Positions 8,325 to 16,305 of a stretch of DNA of 64,000 bases are shown in pieces. Numbering within the stretch: position 1 is the stretch's first letter; each line of letters starts with the position of its first letter. The stretch comes from Actinoplanes sp. TBRC 11911 (GTDB taxonomy: Bacteria > Actinomycetota > Actinomycetes > Mycobacteriales > Micromonosporaceae), in the NCBI RefSeq assembly GCF_012933445.1, contig NZ_JABBNC010000044.1:1-64000 (forward strand), given 5' to 3'. The position numbers and the translations under genes are program-made. The notes beneath the pieces are model-generated. The model worked only from the letters and a program-made list of their open reading frames with translations. It did not search any database and was not told the DNA's origin.

Positions 8325-9871
8325 GCGGCCTCGACCTCCGCGACGGCTACCGGCACCACCGGCAGCGCAAGGTGCAGCGACAGCGCGCGCGTCCGGTACC
8401 GCAGGTAGGCGAGACCACCGGCCGCCAGCGTGAGGCCGACGAAGAGCAGCGAGAAGTAGTGCAGGTACCAGTGCGTCCCGGCCGGGTCGTAGACCTCCGG
8501 GCGCGGCCAGCCCAGGTTGAGGATCATGCCGATGCCGTAGACGACCGCCAGCACGTTGACGGCGACACCGAACCGGCCCAGGGTGAACAGCTTGCCGTCA
8601 CGTTCGGTGCGGATCACCTCGTCGGTGTTCGGCCAGCCCGTCAGCCGCCGTACCAGCAACGGGACGGTGACCAGGGCGTACGCGATGTAGAGCAGAACGA
8701 TGCAGACGCTGGTGAGAGCCGTGAAAAGAGCGGGCTGACCGATGTTGACGAGAAGCACCGCGGCCGACCCGGCACCCACCACGATCGCGGGCAGGGCCGG
8801 CGCCCCGGTGCGCGGCGAGACCCGCGACAGCGCCGCGGAGAACGGCAGGACGCCGTCGCGCGCCATCGAGAAGACCATCCGGCTGCCCGCGGTCTGGATC
8901 GCCAGCGTGCACACCGCGATCGCGATCGCCACGTCGACCAGCAGCACCCGTCCGCCGGTCTCGCCGAGGCGGCTGGTGAGCACGTACGGGAGACCTTCGG
9001 TGGCGAGCCGGCCGTCGGTGAGGCTGGGCGCCGCCATCAGGGCGACCAGCAGCATCAGCCCGCCGCCGATGCCGGACGCGGCGAGCGCCCGCAGGATGGT
9101 CCGGGGCGCGGTGTGCCGGGGGTCGCGGGTCTCCTCGCTGAGCTCGCCGGCGCTGTCGAAACCGACCACCACGTACGCCGCCATCAGCGCCGAGACCAGG
9201 AACGGGCCGACGTAGGCCAGGCCGGAGCCGGTGCCGCCGGTGTGCAGGACGACGCCGGGACCGCGCTCGGCCTTGGTCAGCAGCAGCACCACGACCGCCG
9301 CCACGCCGATGATCTCCAGGGTCACCCCGGCACTGTTGATCACCGACATGAGCTTGACGCCGACGATGTTGACCACGGTGGTCAGGGCGATCAGGACCGA
9401 GCCGAGGATCACCGCGTTGGTGGCCCCGCTCGTCGAGGTCAGCGCGGGATCGCCGCCGACGAGCTGGAAGCTGGACCAGATCGACGGCAGCACGACCTGC
9501 AGCGCGATCGCGGCCGCGGACACCGTCACGATCTGCGCGATGATCATGACCCAGCCCGCGAACCAGCCGACCGTCGCGTTCGCCAGCCGCCGCGACCACT
9601 GGTAGATGGCCCCGGAGATCGGGTAGCGGGCGGCGAGCTGGGCGAAGTTGAGGGCGACCATGAACTGGCCGGCGAAGACCAGCGGCCAGGTCCAGAAGAA
9701 GGCCGGGCCGCCGAACGAGAAGCCGAACGCGAACAGCTGGAAGACCGTGGTCAGGATCGAGACGAAGGAGAACCCGGCGGCGAACGAGGCGTAGCCGCCG
9801 ATGCTGCGGCGAAGCTGGGGTTCGTAGCCGAATCCGCGCAGATCGGCGGCGTCGGTGGTGGCGCTGGACAT
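8321..9871 (-). CDS. APC-family amino acid/amine permease, likely urea-related uptake
   Basis: A 516-residue integral membrane protein of the amino acid-polyamine-organocation superfamily with about 12 hydrophobic segments. TM1 carries the helix-breaking FAAGFSFVSI segment and TM3 contains ARYPISGAIYQWSRRL, both typical of the GABA-permease/BAT1-like branch. It is the first gene of the urea operon and starts at ATG 9871 behind a clear GGAGG site. The operon position suggests it brings in the nitrogen substrate, either urea or a compound degraded to urea or allophanate. APC permeases seldom carry urea itself, so the true substrate is open. Confidence 0.85.
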   Translation of the reverse strand: MSSATTDAADLRGFGYEPQLRRSIGGYASFAAGFSFVSILTTVFQLFAFGFSFGGPAFFWTWPLVFAGQFMVALNFAQLAARYPISGAIYQWSRRLANATVGWFAGWVMIIAQIVTVSAAAIALQVVLPSIWSSFQLVGGDPALTSTSGATNAVILGSVLIALTTVVNIVGVKLMSVINSAGVTLEIIGVAAVVVLLLTKAERGPGVVLHTGGTGSGLAYVGPFLVSALMAAYVVVGFDSAGELSEETRDPRHTAPRTILRALAASGIGGGLMLLVALMAAPSLTDGRLATEGLPYVLTSRLGETGGRVLLVDVAIAIAVCTLAIQTAGSRMVFSMARDGVLPFSAALSRVSPRTGAPALPAIVVGAGSAAVLLVNIGQPALFTALTSVCIVLLYIAYALVTVPLLVRRLTGWPNTDEVIRTERDGKLFTLGRFGVAVNVLAVVYGIGMILNLGWPRPEVYDPAGTHWYLHYFSLLFVGLTLAAGGLAYLRYRTRALSLHLALPVVPVAVAEVEAA

Positions 9872-9888
9872 GGCGACCTCCTCGGAAT

Positions 9889-9906
9889 ACCTGTCAGGTG
9901 ACAGGT
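9889..9906. promoter_or_regulatory. Palindromic operator between the urea operon and the tetR gene
   Basis: acctgtca (9889-9896) and tgacaggt (9899-9906) form a perfect 8-bp inverted repeat with a 2-bp centre, 18 bp upstream of the permease start. Its size and its place in the divergent region fit a TetR dimer site. Binding by the adjacent regulator is my inference. Confidence 0.65.
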
Positions 9907-10003
9907 TTCCGGTGGCGCCCATCGACCGCGGTTTCTGCGCCGTAAACCTTGCATTGCGGGGTGTATCCACAGTGTTAACGGGCTCGCGTGCGACGATGCC
10001 GCG

Positions 10004-10645
10004 GTGAACCCTGGTCGGCCGCGGTCCGGCGCACGACGCCTTCCGGAAGGCACCGCCCGTGCCGAGATCCTCGACGCCGCCGCCGAGCTGTTCGCCCAGC
10101 GTGGCTACGCGGCCACCTCGACCCGGATGATCGCCGAGATGGTCGGCGTGCGGCAGGCGTCGCTCTACTACCACTTCGACACGAAGGAACAGATCCTCGC
10201 CGAGTTGCTCGAGTCGACGGTCCGCCCGTCGCTGGACTACGCGGGCACGCTGGCGGGCCGGGAGCCGGCGGACGCGCTGGACGCACTGGTCCGGTTCGAT
10301 GTGGGTGTCCTGCTCGACGCCCGGTGGAACATCGGCATCCTGTACGCCCTGCCGGAGGTCACCGGCGAGCCGTTCGCGCGCTTCCGGGCCGAGCGCGAGC
10401 GGCTGCGGTCCGTCTACCGCCGGCTGGTCGGCGATGCGGTGACCGGTGACCTGGTGTTCGGCATGGTGGAGAGCGTCATCGGCATGCGCCGCGACCTGAG
10501 CGACCTGCCGCCCACCGACCGGCTGCAGCGGGAAGTGGCCGAGGCCGCCGTCCGGCTAGGACCGTTTCGCGAGCGCCTTCCAGCCACGCAGGCCGAAGGC
10601 GCCGGCGACCAGGGCGGCGCCGAACAGGGCGGGCACCGCGGTTAG
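10004..10645 (+). CDS. TetR family transcriptional regulator, likely of the urea operon
   Basis: A 213-residue one-component regulator. The N-terminal helix-turn-helix is clear at about residues 18-64 (RAEILDAAAELFAQRGYAAT, then VGVRQASLYYHFDTKEQIL). The C-terminal ligand-binding domain is not diagnostic of a ligand. The gene starts with GTG at 10004, diverges from the permease and faces a perfect palindrome at 9889-9906, so it probably represses or autoregulates there. The last 30 residues (after GPFRERL) are Gln/Gly-rich and overlap the convergent neighbouring gene by 90 bp, so the natural C-terminus may once have been shorter. Confidence 0.87.
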   Translation: MNPGRPRSGARRLPEGTARAEILDAAAELFAQRGYAATSTRMIAEMVGVRQASLYYHFDTKEQILAELLESTVRPSLDYAGTLAGREPADALDALVRFDVGVLLDARWNIGILYALPEVTGEPFARFRAERERLRSVYRRLVGDAVTGDLVFGMVESVIGMRRDLSDLPPTDRLQREVAEAAVRLGPFRERLPATQAEGAGDQGGAEQGGHRG

Positions 10646-11461
10646 CGGGGGCAGCACCTCGATGAGGCCGTGACCGTCGAACGCCGCGCGCGTCCAGACG
10701 AAGATCGCCACGGACGCGACGATCACCACGCCGCCGACGGTGAGGTCGCGGGCGGCGCGCGACGCCCTCTCCCGGCGGGCCGGCAGCGGTTCGGCCCCGA
10801 TCTCGGCGACCAGACGTTCGTACGACTCGGGCGTGCCGATCGCGGCCCGCGCCTCGGGGTTCGCCGTGTAGTACCGGATCGCCACCGCGAGCACGGCGTG
10901 CCGGGGCAGCCGTTCGGCATCGAACGGCCAGGCCGTCTTGACGATCAGCGACGGGTGCGACAGGGCGAGCACGATCGTGCCGTCCGGGTCCGGCGGCGGC
11001 TGGGTCGTGGCCAGCGCCGCCCACGGGATCCACACCGAACCGGACTGCTTGCGCGCCCGGATGCCGTCCGGCGTCAGCGACACCCCGGTGCCGGAGCGCA
11101 GACCCGGGCCGTAGAGCAGGAACGGCAGCGCGAAGAACACGATCAGCACGGCCCAGGCCGCCCGCGCGCTGTCGTGCACGCCGACCACCCAGATCGAGGC
11201 GATCAGCGTGAGGTGGGCCAGTCCCAGGACCAGCAGGCCGGGGTCGCCGGGAACCACCAGCGCGCCGTCCACGACCTCGATCTCGTCGCGGGCCGGGACC
11301 AGGGTGAACGCGATCGCGAACAGACCGGTCAGGCAGAGCAGCGTGATGCCCAGACCGGGGATGTGCCCGACCAGCGCGGCCACGACCATCACCGCGAACA
11401 GCACCGCCGCGGTCCAGACCAGGACGGTCCGGCCGCGGCGGGCGAGGAAGCCGGTCACCAT
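10556..11461 (-). CDS. Conserved membrane protein of unknown function
   Basis: I do not recognise this 301-residue protein. Hydrophobic segments lie at about residues 13-33, 36-55, 74-95 and 100-118, followed by a soluble stretch of about 130 residues and two more membrane helices near 243-262 and 270-292. The soluble part contains GVSLTPDGIRARKQSGSVWI and WAAL, which resembles the short PH-like (bPH) domains of actinobacterial membrane proteins; this is a weak resemblance. It converges with and overlaps the tetR gene and is separated by 16 bp from the GH26-like gene upstream on the same strand, so the two could be cotranscribed. Confidence 0.7.
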   Translation of the reverse strand: MVTGFLARRGRTVLVWTAAVLFAVMVVAALVGHIPGLGITLLCLTGLFAIAFTLVPARDEIEVVDGALVVPGDPGLLVLGLAHLTLIASIWVVGVHDSARAAWAVLIVFFALPFLLYGPGLRSGTGVSLTPDGIRARKQSGSVWIPWAALATTQPPPDPDGTIVLALSHPSLIVKTAWPFDAERLPRHAVLAVAIRYYTANPEARAAIGTPESYERLVAEIGAEPLPARRERASRAARDLTVGGVVIVASVAIFVWTRAAFDGHGLIEVLPPLTAVPALFGAALVAGAFGLRGWKALAKRS

Positions 11462-11477
11462 CCGGCCGAGCGTAGAG

Positions 11478-12767
11478 CTAGGCGGTATCGACCGCCACTT
11501 GGAAGATCGGCAACCGGCCGAGCTTGCGGTAGGCGTACAGGGCCTGGGGTGTGCTGTCCACTGACGAGTCCTGGCCCTTCTGGTTGTGCGGGGTCTCGAA
11601 CTGCACCATGGCCTTGATCTGCGGGAAGCCCCGGATCTCCCGGCCCAGTTCGCGGTAGAAGTCGGCCTTGTACTTGGTGTGCTTCTTGGACGACCAGACG
11701 CCCCACTCGGCGATCATCAACGGTTTGCCCGGATGCCGGGTCACCGCCCACGTGTAGAAGCCCGGCCAGGCCCGTTTGCCCTCGACCTCCTGCCGCCGGT
11801 TGAACACCTCGGCGAAGTCGCCGTGGCCGTAACCCGGGTCGCTGTACGCGTACGTGTCAAAGCCGATCCAGTCGACCACGTCGTCGCCCGGATACATCTG
11901 GTTGAACCAGGCCTTGGTGGCGTGCTTCACGTAGGCCATGTGCACGAGCACGGTGACGATGTTGGTGACGCCCTTGGCCCGCAGCCGCTTCACCACGTGC
12001 CGGTACATCGCGGCGTAGTCACGCGCGGTGTAGCCGGAGCCGGCCCTCTCGCGGACGTCGTTCTCGCCCTCGTGGTGCACCGCGAAGAAGAACTTGTCCG
12101 GGAAGTTCTTCTTGATGTGCGTGGCCAGCCGGTCCAGGAACGCGTCGGTCCGGCGATCCCCCTTCGCGATCTTCGCCCAGGACGCGGACTCGGGCTTCCA
12201 GTTCAGGAACAGCACCCGGTGCCGGCCCTTCTGGTGGGCGATCGCGATCTCCTGCTCGGTCGGGAAGAGCTGCCGGATCCCGCCGTGGTAGGCGTGGTAG
12301 ATCGCCTGATGGCGACCGGTCTTGCGTTCGAAGCGGGCGAGCGCGTAGGCGCCGCGGCTCTCGGTGTGCGCGCCCGGCGCGACCCCCCAGAGCACGCCGC
12401 AGGTGGGGACCAGCTTCGACCCGGTGACACATCCACCACGCCGCCCGGCCGGCAGCAGCAGCGGTGCCGGGGGCAGCGGCGCGGGCGCCAGCACGGTGGT
12501 GGCGGGCGCCGCCGCGGACGCCGATGCCGATGCCGGCGCGGACGAGGGCGTCGCCGGCACGCGGGCCTGCGGGCGGCCGTCGGGATGCGGGCCGTCGAGA
12601 TCGCCGGACGGCGGCGACAGCAGCGGCAACGACACGGTCGGGTCGCCGAGCGGCAGTCCGATCTGGTCCACCCCGCCGGTCCACGCCCAGGCGAGAGTGG
12701 TGACCACGGAAATGACAACGGCCGTGGGGATGGCCACGAAGCGTACAAAGCGCGGGCGTCGACTCAC
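11478..12767 (-). CDS. Membrane-anchored GH26-like glycoside hydrolase
   Basis: A 429-residue protein with an N-terminal signal or anchor helix (about residues 9-30), a Pro/Ala/Ser-rich linker to about 105, and a TIM-barrel hydrolase domain of the GH26 (beta-mannanase-like) clan. The probable acid/base Glu is in FFFAVHHEGEND (about Glu233) and the nucleophile in PLMIAEWGVW (about Glu354). Conserved aromatics such as VDWIGFDTYAY and GFYTWAV line the cleft. It would act outside the cell on a beta-linked polysaccharide. It sits directly beside the polysaccharide locus, which also contains a second GH26-like lipoprotein (21994-22983), so trimming or release of the locus product is a reasonable role. 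Substrate specificity is not visible. Confidence 0.8.
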   Translation of the reverse strand: MSRRPRFVRFVAIPTAVVISVVTTLAWAWTGGVDQIGLPLGDPTVSLPLLSPPSGDLDGPHPDGRPQARVPATPSSAPASASASAAAPATTVLAPAPLPPAPLLLPAGRRGGCVTGSKLVPTCGVLWGVAPGAHTESRGAYALARFERKTGRHQAIYHAYHGGIRQLFPTEQEIAIAHQKGRHRVLFLNWKPESASWAKIAKGDRRTDAFLDRLATHIKKNFPDKFFFAVHHEGENDVRERAGSGYTARDYAAMYRHVVKRLRAKGVTNIVTVLVHMAYVKHATKAWFNQMYPGDDVVDWIGFDTYAYSDPGYGHGDFAEVFNRRQEVEGKRAWPGFYTWAVTRHPGKPLMIAEWGVWSSKKHTKYKADFYRELGREIRGFPQIKAMVQFETPHNQKGQDSSVDSTPQALYAYRKLGRLPIFQVAVDTA

Positions 12768-12924
12768 GAATCGCCAGTATTGTGACTTAAGACCGATTTG
12801 TCTATTACCAAACGAGGAAGAGTAGAGCTAAAGAGGTGCGGAGAAGCGGGACGGGAGACCCGTCTCGACCGCGATCGGCGCGGCTGCGAAACTGGACGCC
12901 AATCGGCCGCAGGGGGATACGAGA
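12768..12924. promoter_or_regulatory. Divergent promoter region of the polysaccharide locus
   Basis: This 157-bp gap lies between the GH26-like gene (minus) and the APS kinase gene (plus). It is locally A/T-richer (around 12775-12835) than its surroundings, as expected for promoters, but I see no single -35/-10 pair that I would defend. A purine-rich stretch ending in gagagtg precedes the GTG start at 12925. Confidence 0.4.
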
Positions 12925-14445
12925 GTGAATGGTTCGGTGCTGCCCGAGGACGTACTGCGTGACGCCCCGTCGTACACCCCGCACCCGCACGAGCTCGCGG
13001 ACCTGGAACTTCTCCTGTCCGGGGCCTACCAGCCGCTGACCGGCTTCCTGGGCCGGGCCGACCTGGACGCGTTGCGCCGCCGGGGACGCCTCGCCGACGG
13101 AACACCGTGGCCGGTTCCGGTCACATTGGAGATCCCGGCCGAGCTGGCCACCGGGCTGGTGCTTGACGACCCGCTGCACCGCACGGTGATCCTCACCGAC
13201 CCGGAGGGCGCGCCGGTGGCGGCCCTCGATGTGACCGACGTCTGGCCGATCGCCGAGCGGCGCTACAACGTCGCCGGCACGGTCCGGCGGATGGGCGACG
13301 GCGGGCACGGCCCGTTCCAGCGGCTACGCCGTACGCCCGAGGAAGTCACCGCCCTGCTGCCGCCCGGCCGGGTGCTCGGCGTGATCGCCGACCGTCCGCT
13401 GCATCGCCCGCAGCTCGCGCAGATCGCGCACGCCGCCCGCACGCTGGCCGCCCACCTGCTCATCCTCATCCCGGTCAGTGGTCCCGGCCCGGACGGGTTG
13501 CCGCCCGAGGCGCTGGTCCGCTCGATCTTCGCGGCGCGCGACCGGATGCCCCCGGCCACGGTGGTCGCGGTGCCGCTGATGCCGCGGGGAGACGAACTGC
13601 GCGATGCTCTGCTGCGGTCGCGCGTGGCCGCGGCGTACGGCGTGACTCATGTTCTGTCCACCGGCGAGATGCTCTCCGGCGCCGGTTTGCGCGTGCTGGT
13701 GCCGCGTGAGCTGGCCTACGACAACCGGGACGGGCAGTGGCGCTGGCGCGACGACATCCCGCCGCGTAACCGCCGCCTCGCCATGACCCCGGCCGAGATC
13801 GACGACCTGCTGGACCGCGGTTTCCCGCTGCCCGAGTGGCACACTCCCCCGGCGGTGGCGAAAGAGCTGGTCCGGGCCCGTCCGCCGCGCCGGCACCGGG
13901 GCCTGGTGGTGTTCTTCACCGGCTATTCCGGCTCGGGCAAGTCGACGATCGCGCGCGGGCTCGCCGATTCGCTGCGCGAGGACGGCCAGCGCACGATCAC
14001 CCTGCTGGACGGCGACGTGGTGCGCCGCGAGCTGTCCGCCGGGCTGGGCTTCAGCAAGGCCGACCGGGACCGCAACGTGCGCCGGATCGGCTGGGTCGCG
14101 GCCGAGGTGGGCCGCCATCGCGGCATGGCCGTGGCGTGCCCGATCGCGCCGTACGAGAACGCCCGTGCCGCGGCCCGCGCGATGGCCGCCGAGGCCGGGG
14201 CCGGGTTCGTGCTGGTGCACGTCAACACCCCGCTCGAGGTGTGCGAGCAGCGCGACCGCAAGGGCCTCTACGCGCGGGCGCGCGCCGGGCAGCTGCGCGG
14301 CATGACCGGCATCGACGACCCGTACGAGGAGCCGCCCCGCGCCGAGCTGACCATCGACACCACGCACATGTCGGTGAGCGAGGCGGTCGAGCTCGTGCAG
14401 GCATACCTGGTGGAGCACGGCTGGGTGGAGCCAAAACTGACCTGA
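12925..14445 (+). CDS. Adenylylsulfate (APS) kinase with degenerate ATP-sulfurylase-like N-terminal domain
   Basis: The 506-residue protein resembles bifunctional sulfate adenylyltransferase/APS kinases. The C-terminal kinase (about 325-500) is intact: P-loop GYSGSGKST (333-341), LLDGDVVRRELSAGLGFSK, RDRNVRRIGWVA, and the DRKGLYARARAGQL lid. It should make PAPS, the sulfate donor for sulfotransferases. The N-terminal sulfurylase-like half keeps the fold signature (LSGAYQPLTGFLGRADL) but has lost the catalytic motifs. QxRNPxHxxH is replaced by ADRPLHRPQ (155-163), and the GRDHAG segment by STGEML. It probably no longer makes APS. As first gene of a locus with two sulfotransferases, its job is likely dedicated PAPS supply, with APS coming from a separate CysDN-type enzyme. 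Confidence 0.88.
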   Translation: MNGSVLPEDVLRDAPSYTPHPHELADLELLLSGAYQPLTGFLGRADLDALRRRGRLADGTPWPVPVTLEIPAELATGLVLDDPLHRTVILTDPEGAPVAALDVTDVWPIAERRYNVAGTVRRMGDGGHGPFQRLRRTPEEVTALLPPGRVLGVIADRPLHRPQLAQIAHAARTLAAHLLILIPVSGPGPDGLPPEALVRSIFAARDRMPPATVVAVPLMPRGDELRDALLRSRVAAAYGVTHVLSTGEMLSGAGLRVLVPRELAYDNRDGQWRWRDDIPPRNRRLAMTPAEIDDLLDRGFPLPEWHTPPAVAKELVRARPPRRHRGLVVFFTGYSGSGKSTIARGLADSLREDGQRTITLLDGDVVRRELSAGLGFSKADRDRNVRRIGWVAAEVGRHRGMAVACPIAPYENARAAARAMAAEAGAGFVLVHVNTPLEVCEQRDRKGLYARARAGQLRGMTGIDDPYEEPPRAELTIDTTHMSVSEAVELVQAYLVEHGWVEPKLT

Positions 14446-14461
14446 GCCATCACGAAGGCGG

Positions 14462-14515
14462 GAGTGAGACGTTTACCCCTCCGGGGGCGAAACGCCCGGA
14501 AATAGACACTCACTC
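14462..14515 (+). other. Possible structured leader or attenuating hairpin before wzz-like gene
   Basis: GAGTGAG (14462-14468) and CTCACTC (14509-14515) can pair and enclose a GC-rich inner hairpin (about 14481-14499, ccggg...cccgg). It lies between the APS kinase stop and the Wzz-like start. It may be a weak terminator or an mRNA structure that sets expression of the following genes. No known riboswitch consensus is evident. Confidence 0.35.
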
Positions 14516-14538
14516 ACCCCCGAAAGGGCCGCCAGCTG

Positions 14539-16305
14539 ATGGAAGCGTCACGCCCCGCGGATGTCTCGCACTACCTTGGCGTGTTCCGCCGGCACTGGTG
14601 GGTCCCGCTGATCGCGACGGGCGCCGGGCTGGGGGCGGGCGTGCTGATCACCGCGGCCCTGCCCAAGGTGTACGAGTCGTCCACCTCGGTGCTGGTGCAG
14701 GCGGTCGACCAGGACACCAACGCGCAGGGCGGCCGCACCAAGAGCATGGTCAACCTCGACACCGAGGCCCAGCTCGTCGGGTCCGGTGCGGTCGCGGTCA
14801 AGGCCGCCGCCCTGCTGCGCACCAGCCGCTCGCCGATCGACCTGGCCAAGGACGTCAAGGTCGAGGTGCCGGCGAACACCACGGTTCTGGTGATCACGTT
14901 CCAGGCGGGGACTCCGCAGGACGCGCAGGCCGGATCGCACGCGTTCGCCGAGGCGTACCTGCGCAATCGCGAGGAAACCGCGCAGAGCGGCCTGGATCAG
15001 CAGATCAAGACGCTGTCCACCAAGGTCAAGCAGCTCACCACGACGCTCAGCGGAATCAACGCCCGGCTGGCCCGCGCGCTCAAGGGCAGCCCGGACGAGA
15101 GCAACCTGCAGAGCCTGCGCAACAACTCGCAGAACCAGCTCAACAACCTGACCGGCAAGCTGAACGAGCTGACCACCACCACGGTCGGGGCCGGCAGCAT
15201 CATCAGCGACGCGCGCCTGCCGGACACCCCGGCCAGTCCGAACGCGATGGTCAACCTGGCCACCGGCGGCATGCTCGGGCTGCTGGCCGGGGCCGCGCTC
15301 GCGTTCGTCCGGGAGCGCTTCGACCGCCGCCTGCGCACCGCCGCCGACGTCCGCGACCGCGGCCGCATGAACGTGCTGGCCGCCCTCGACGAACGCACCA
15401 CCCCGCACTTCGACGACGTGCTGCAGCCGTACGGGGCGGGCGGGCGCGTCTTCAACCGGCTGCGCAACGAGGTCCTCGCGACGCTGCCGCAGGGCGACCA
15501 GATCATCGTCGTCACCGGGGCGAGCCGGGGTTCGGCGAGCACGCTGGTCGCGGCGAACCTGGCCGCGGCCCTCGCCCGTACCGGCAGTGACGTGGTGCTG
15601 ATCGGCGCGCACCTGCCGGACAGCGTGGTGGACGCGGCGCCGCTGGCCCGGATGCTCGGCGTCGCCGCCGTCCCGGGCCTGTCCGACCTGCTGGCCGGCC
15701 GGGTGAGCCTGGCCCGCACGCTGCAGCGCACGCCGCGCATCCCGTCGCTGCGGGTGATCACCACGGGCGGCGCGGCCACCGCGGCCGGCCTGATGCAGTC
15801 GCAGCGGCTCAAGGACACCCTGGAGACGCTGCGCCGGCAGGGCGGCTACGTGGTGATCGAGGCGCCCTCGACGGCGAGCAGCGCGGATGCGCAGAGCCTC
15901 GCGAGTCTCGCGGACGCGGCCATCCTCGCGGTCGAGTTGCGCCGGTCGCGGCGGCCCGCCCTGCTGGACGCGGCCGAGCAGCTGCGCCGGGTCGGCACGC
16001 CGCTGCTGGGCGCGGTGGTGCTGCCGCGGCTGACGCACGTGCGCACGCCCGAGCCGATGGCGCCGGCCGTGGCGCTGACCCCGTCGACGGCGTCGGGCAG
16101 CGCGCCCGCCCCGACGGCCGACCAGGCGATCCCGGACGTCGAGCTGACCCAGCCGATGCGCATCCCGACCGGCACGACCTCGGCCGGACGCAAAAATGTG
16201 GATAAAACTGACAAAGCCGTGCGCCAGCGCGGCGGCACCGAGGACATCACCGCCGTGATTGACATGTCCGGACTGGTCAAGGACTCGGACGGCGACCACA
16301 AGTGA
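14539..16305 (+). CDS. Wzz-type chain-length determinant with inactive tyrosine-kinase-like domain
   Basis: A 588-residue polysaccharide co-polymerase. The N-terminal Wzz domain begins DVSHYLGVFRRHWWVPLI, with a membrane helix at about 20-41. A periplasmic coiled region follows, with LDQQIKTLSTKVKQLTTTLS near 155 and further Gln/Asn-rich heptads. A second helix (about 237-258) leads to a cytoplasmic domain of the BY-kinase/ParA type. In that domain the Walker A reads TGASRGSAST, lacking the essential Lys, and the usual DADLR motif is GAHL. There is no C-terminal tyrosine cluster. The protein should therefore act structurally, setting chain length or bridging the polymerase, rather than as a kinase. 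Its stop overlaps the next gene's GTG by 4 bp. Confidence 0.85.
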   Translation: MEASRPADVSHYLGVFRRHWWVPLIATGAGLGAGVLITAALPKVYESSTSVLVQAVDQDTNAQGGRTKSMVNLDTEAQLVGSGAVAVKAAALLRTSRSPIDLAKDVKVEVPANTTVLVITFQAGTPQDAQAGSHAFAEAYLRNREETAQSGLDQQIKTLSTKVKQLTTTLSGINARLARALKGSPDESNLQSLRNNSQNQLNNLTGKLNELTTTTVGAGSIISDARLPDTPASPNAMVNLATGGMLGLLAGAALAFVRERFDRRLRTAADVRDRGRMNVLAALDERTTPHFDDVLQPYGAGGRVFNRLRNEVLATLPQGDQIIVVTGASRGSASTLVAANLAAALARTGSDVVLIGAHLPDSVVDAAPLARMLGVAAVPGLSDLLAGRVSLARTLQRTPRIPSLRVITTGGAATAAGLMQSQRLKDTLETLRRQGGYVVIEAPSTASSADAQSLASLADAAILAVELRRSRRPALLDAAEQLRRVGTPLLGAVVLPRLTHVRTPEPMAPAVALTPSTASGSAPAPTADQAIPDVELTQPMRIPTGTTSAGRKNVDKTDKAVRQRGGTEDITAVIDMSGLVKDSDGDHK

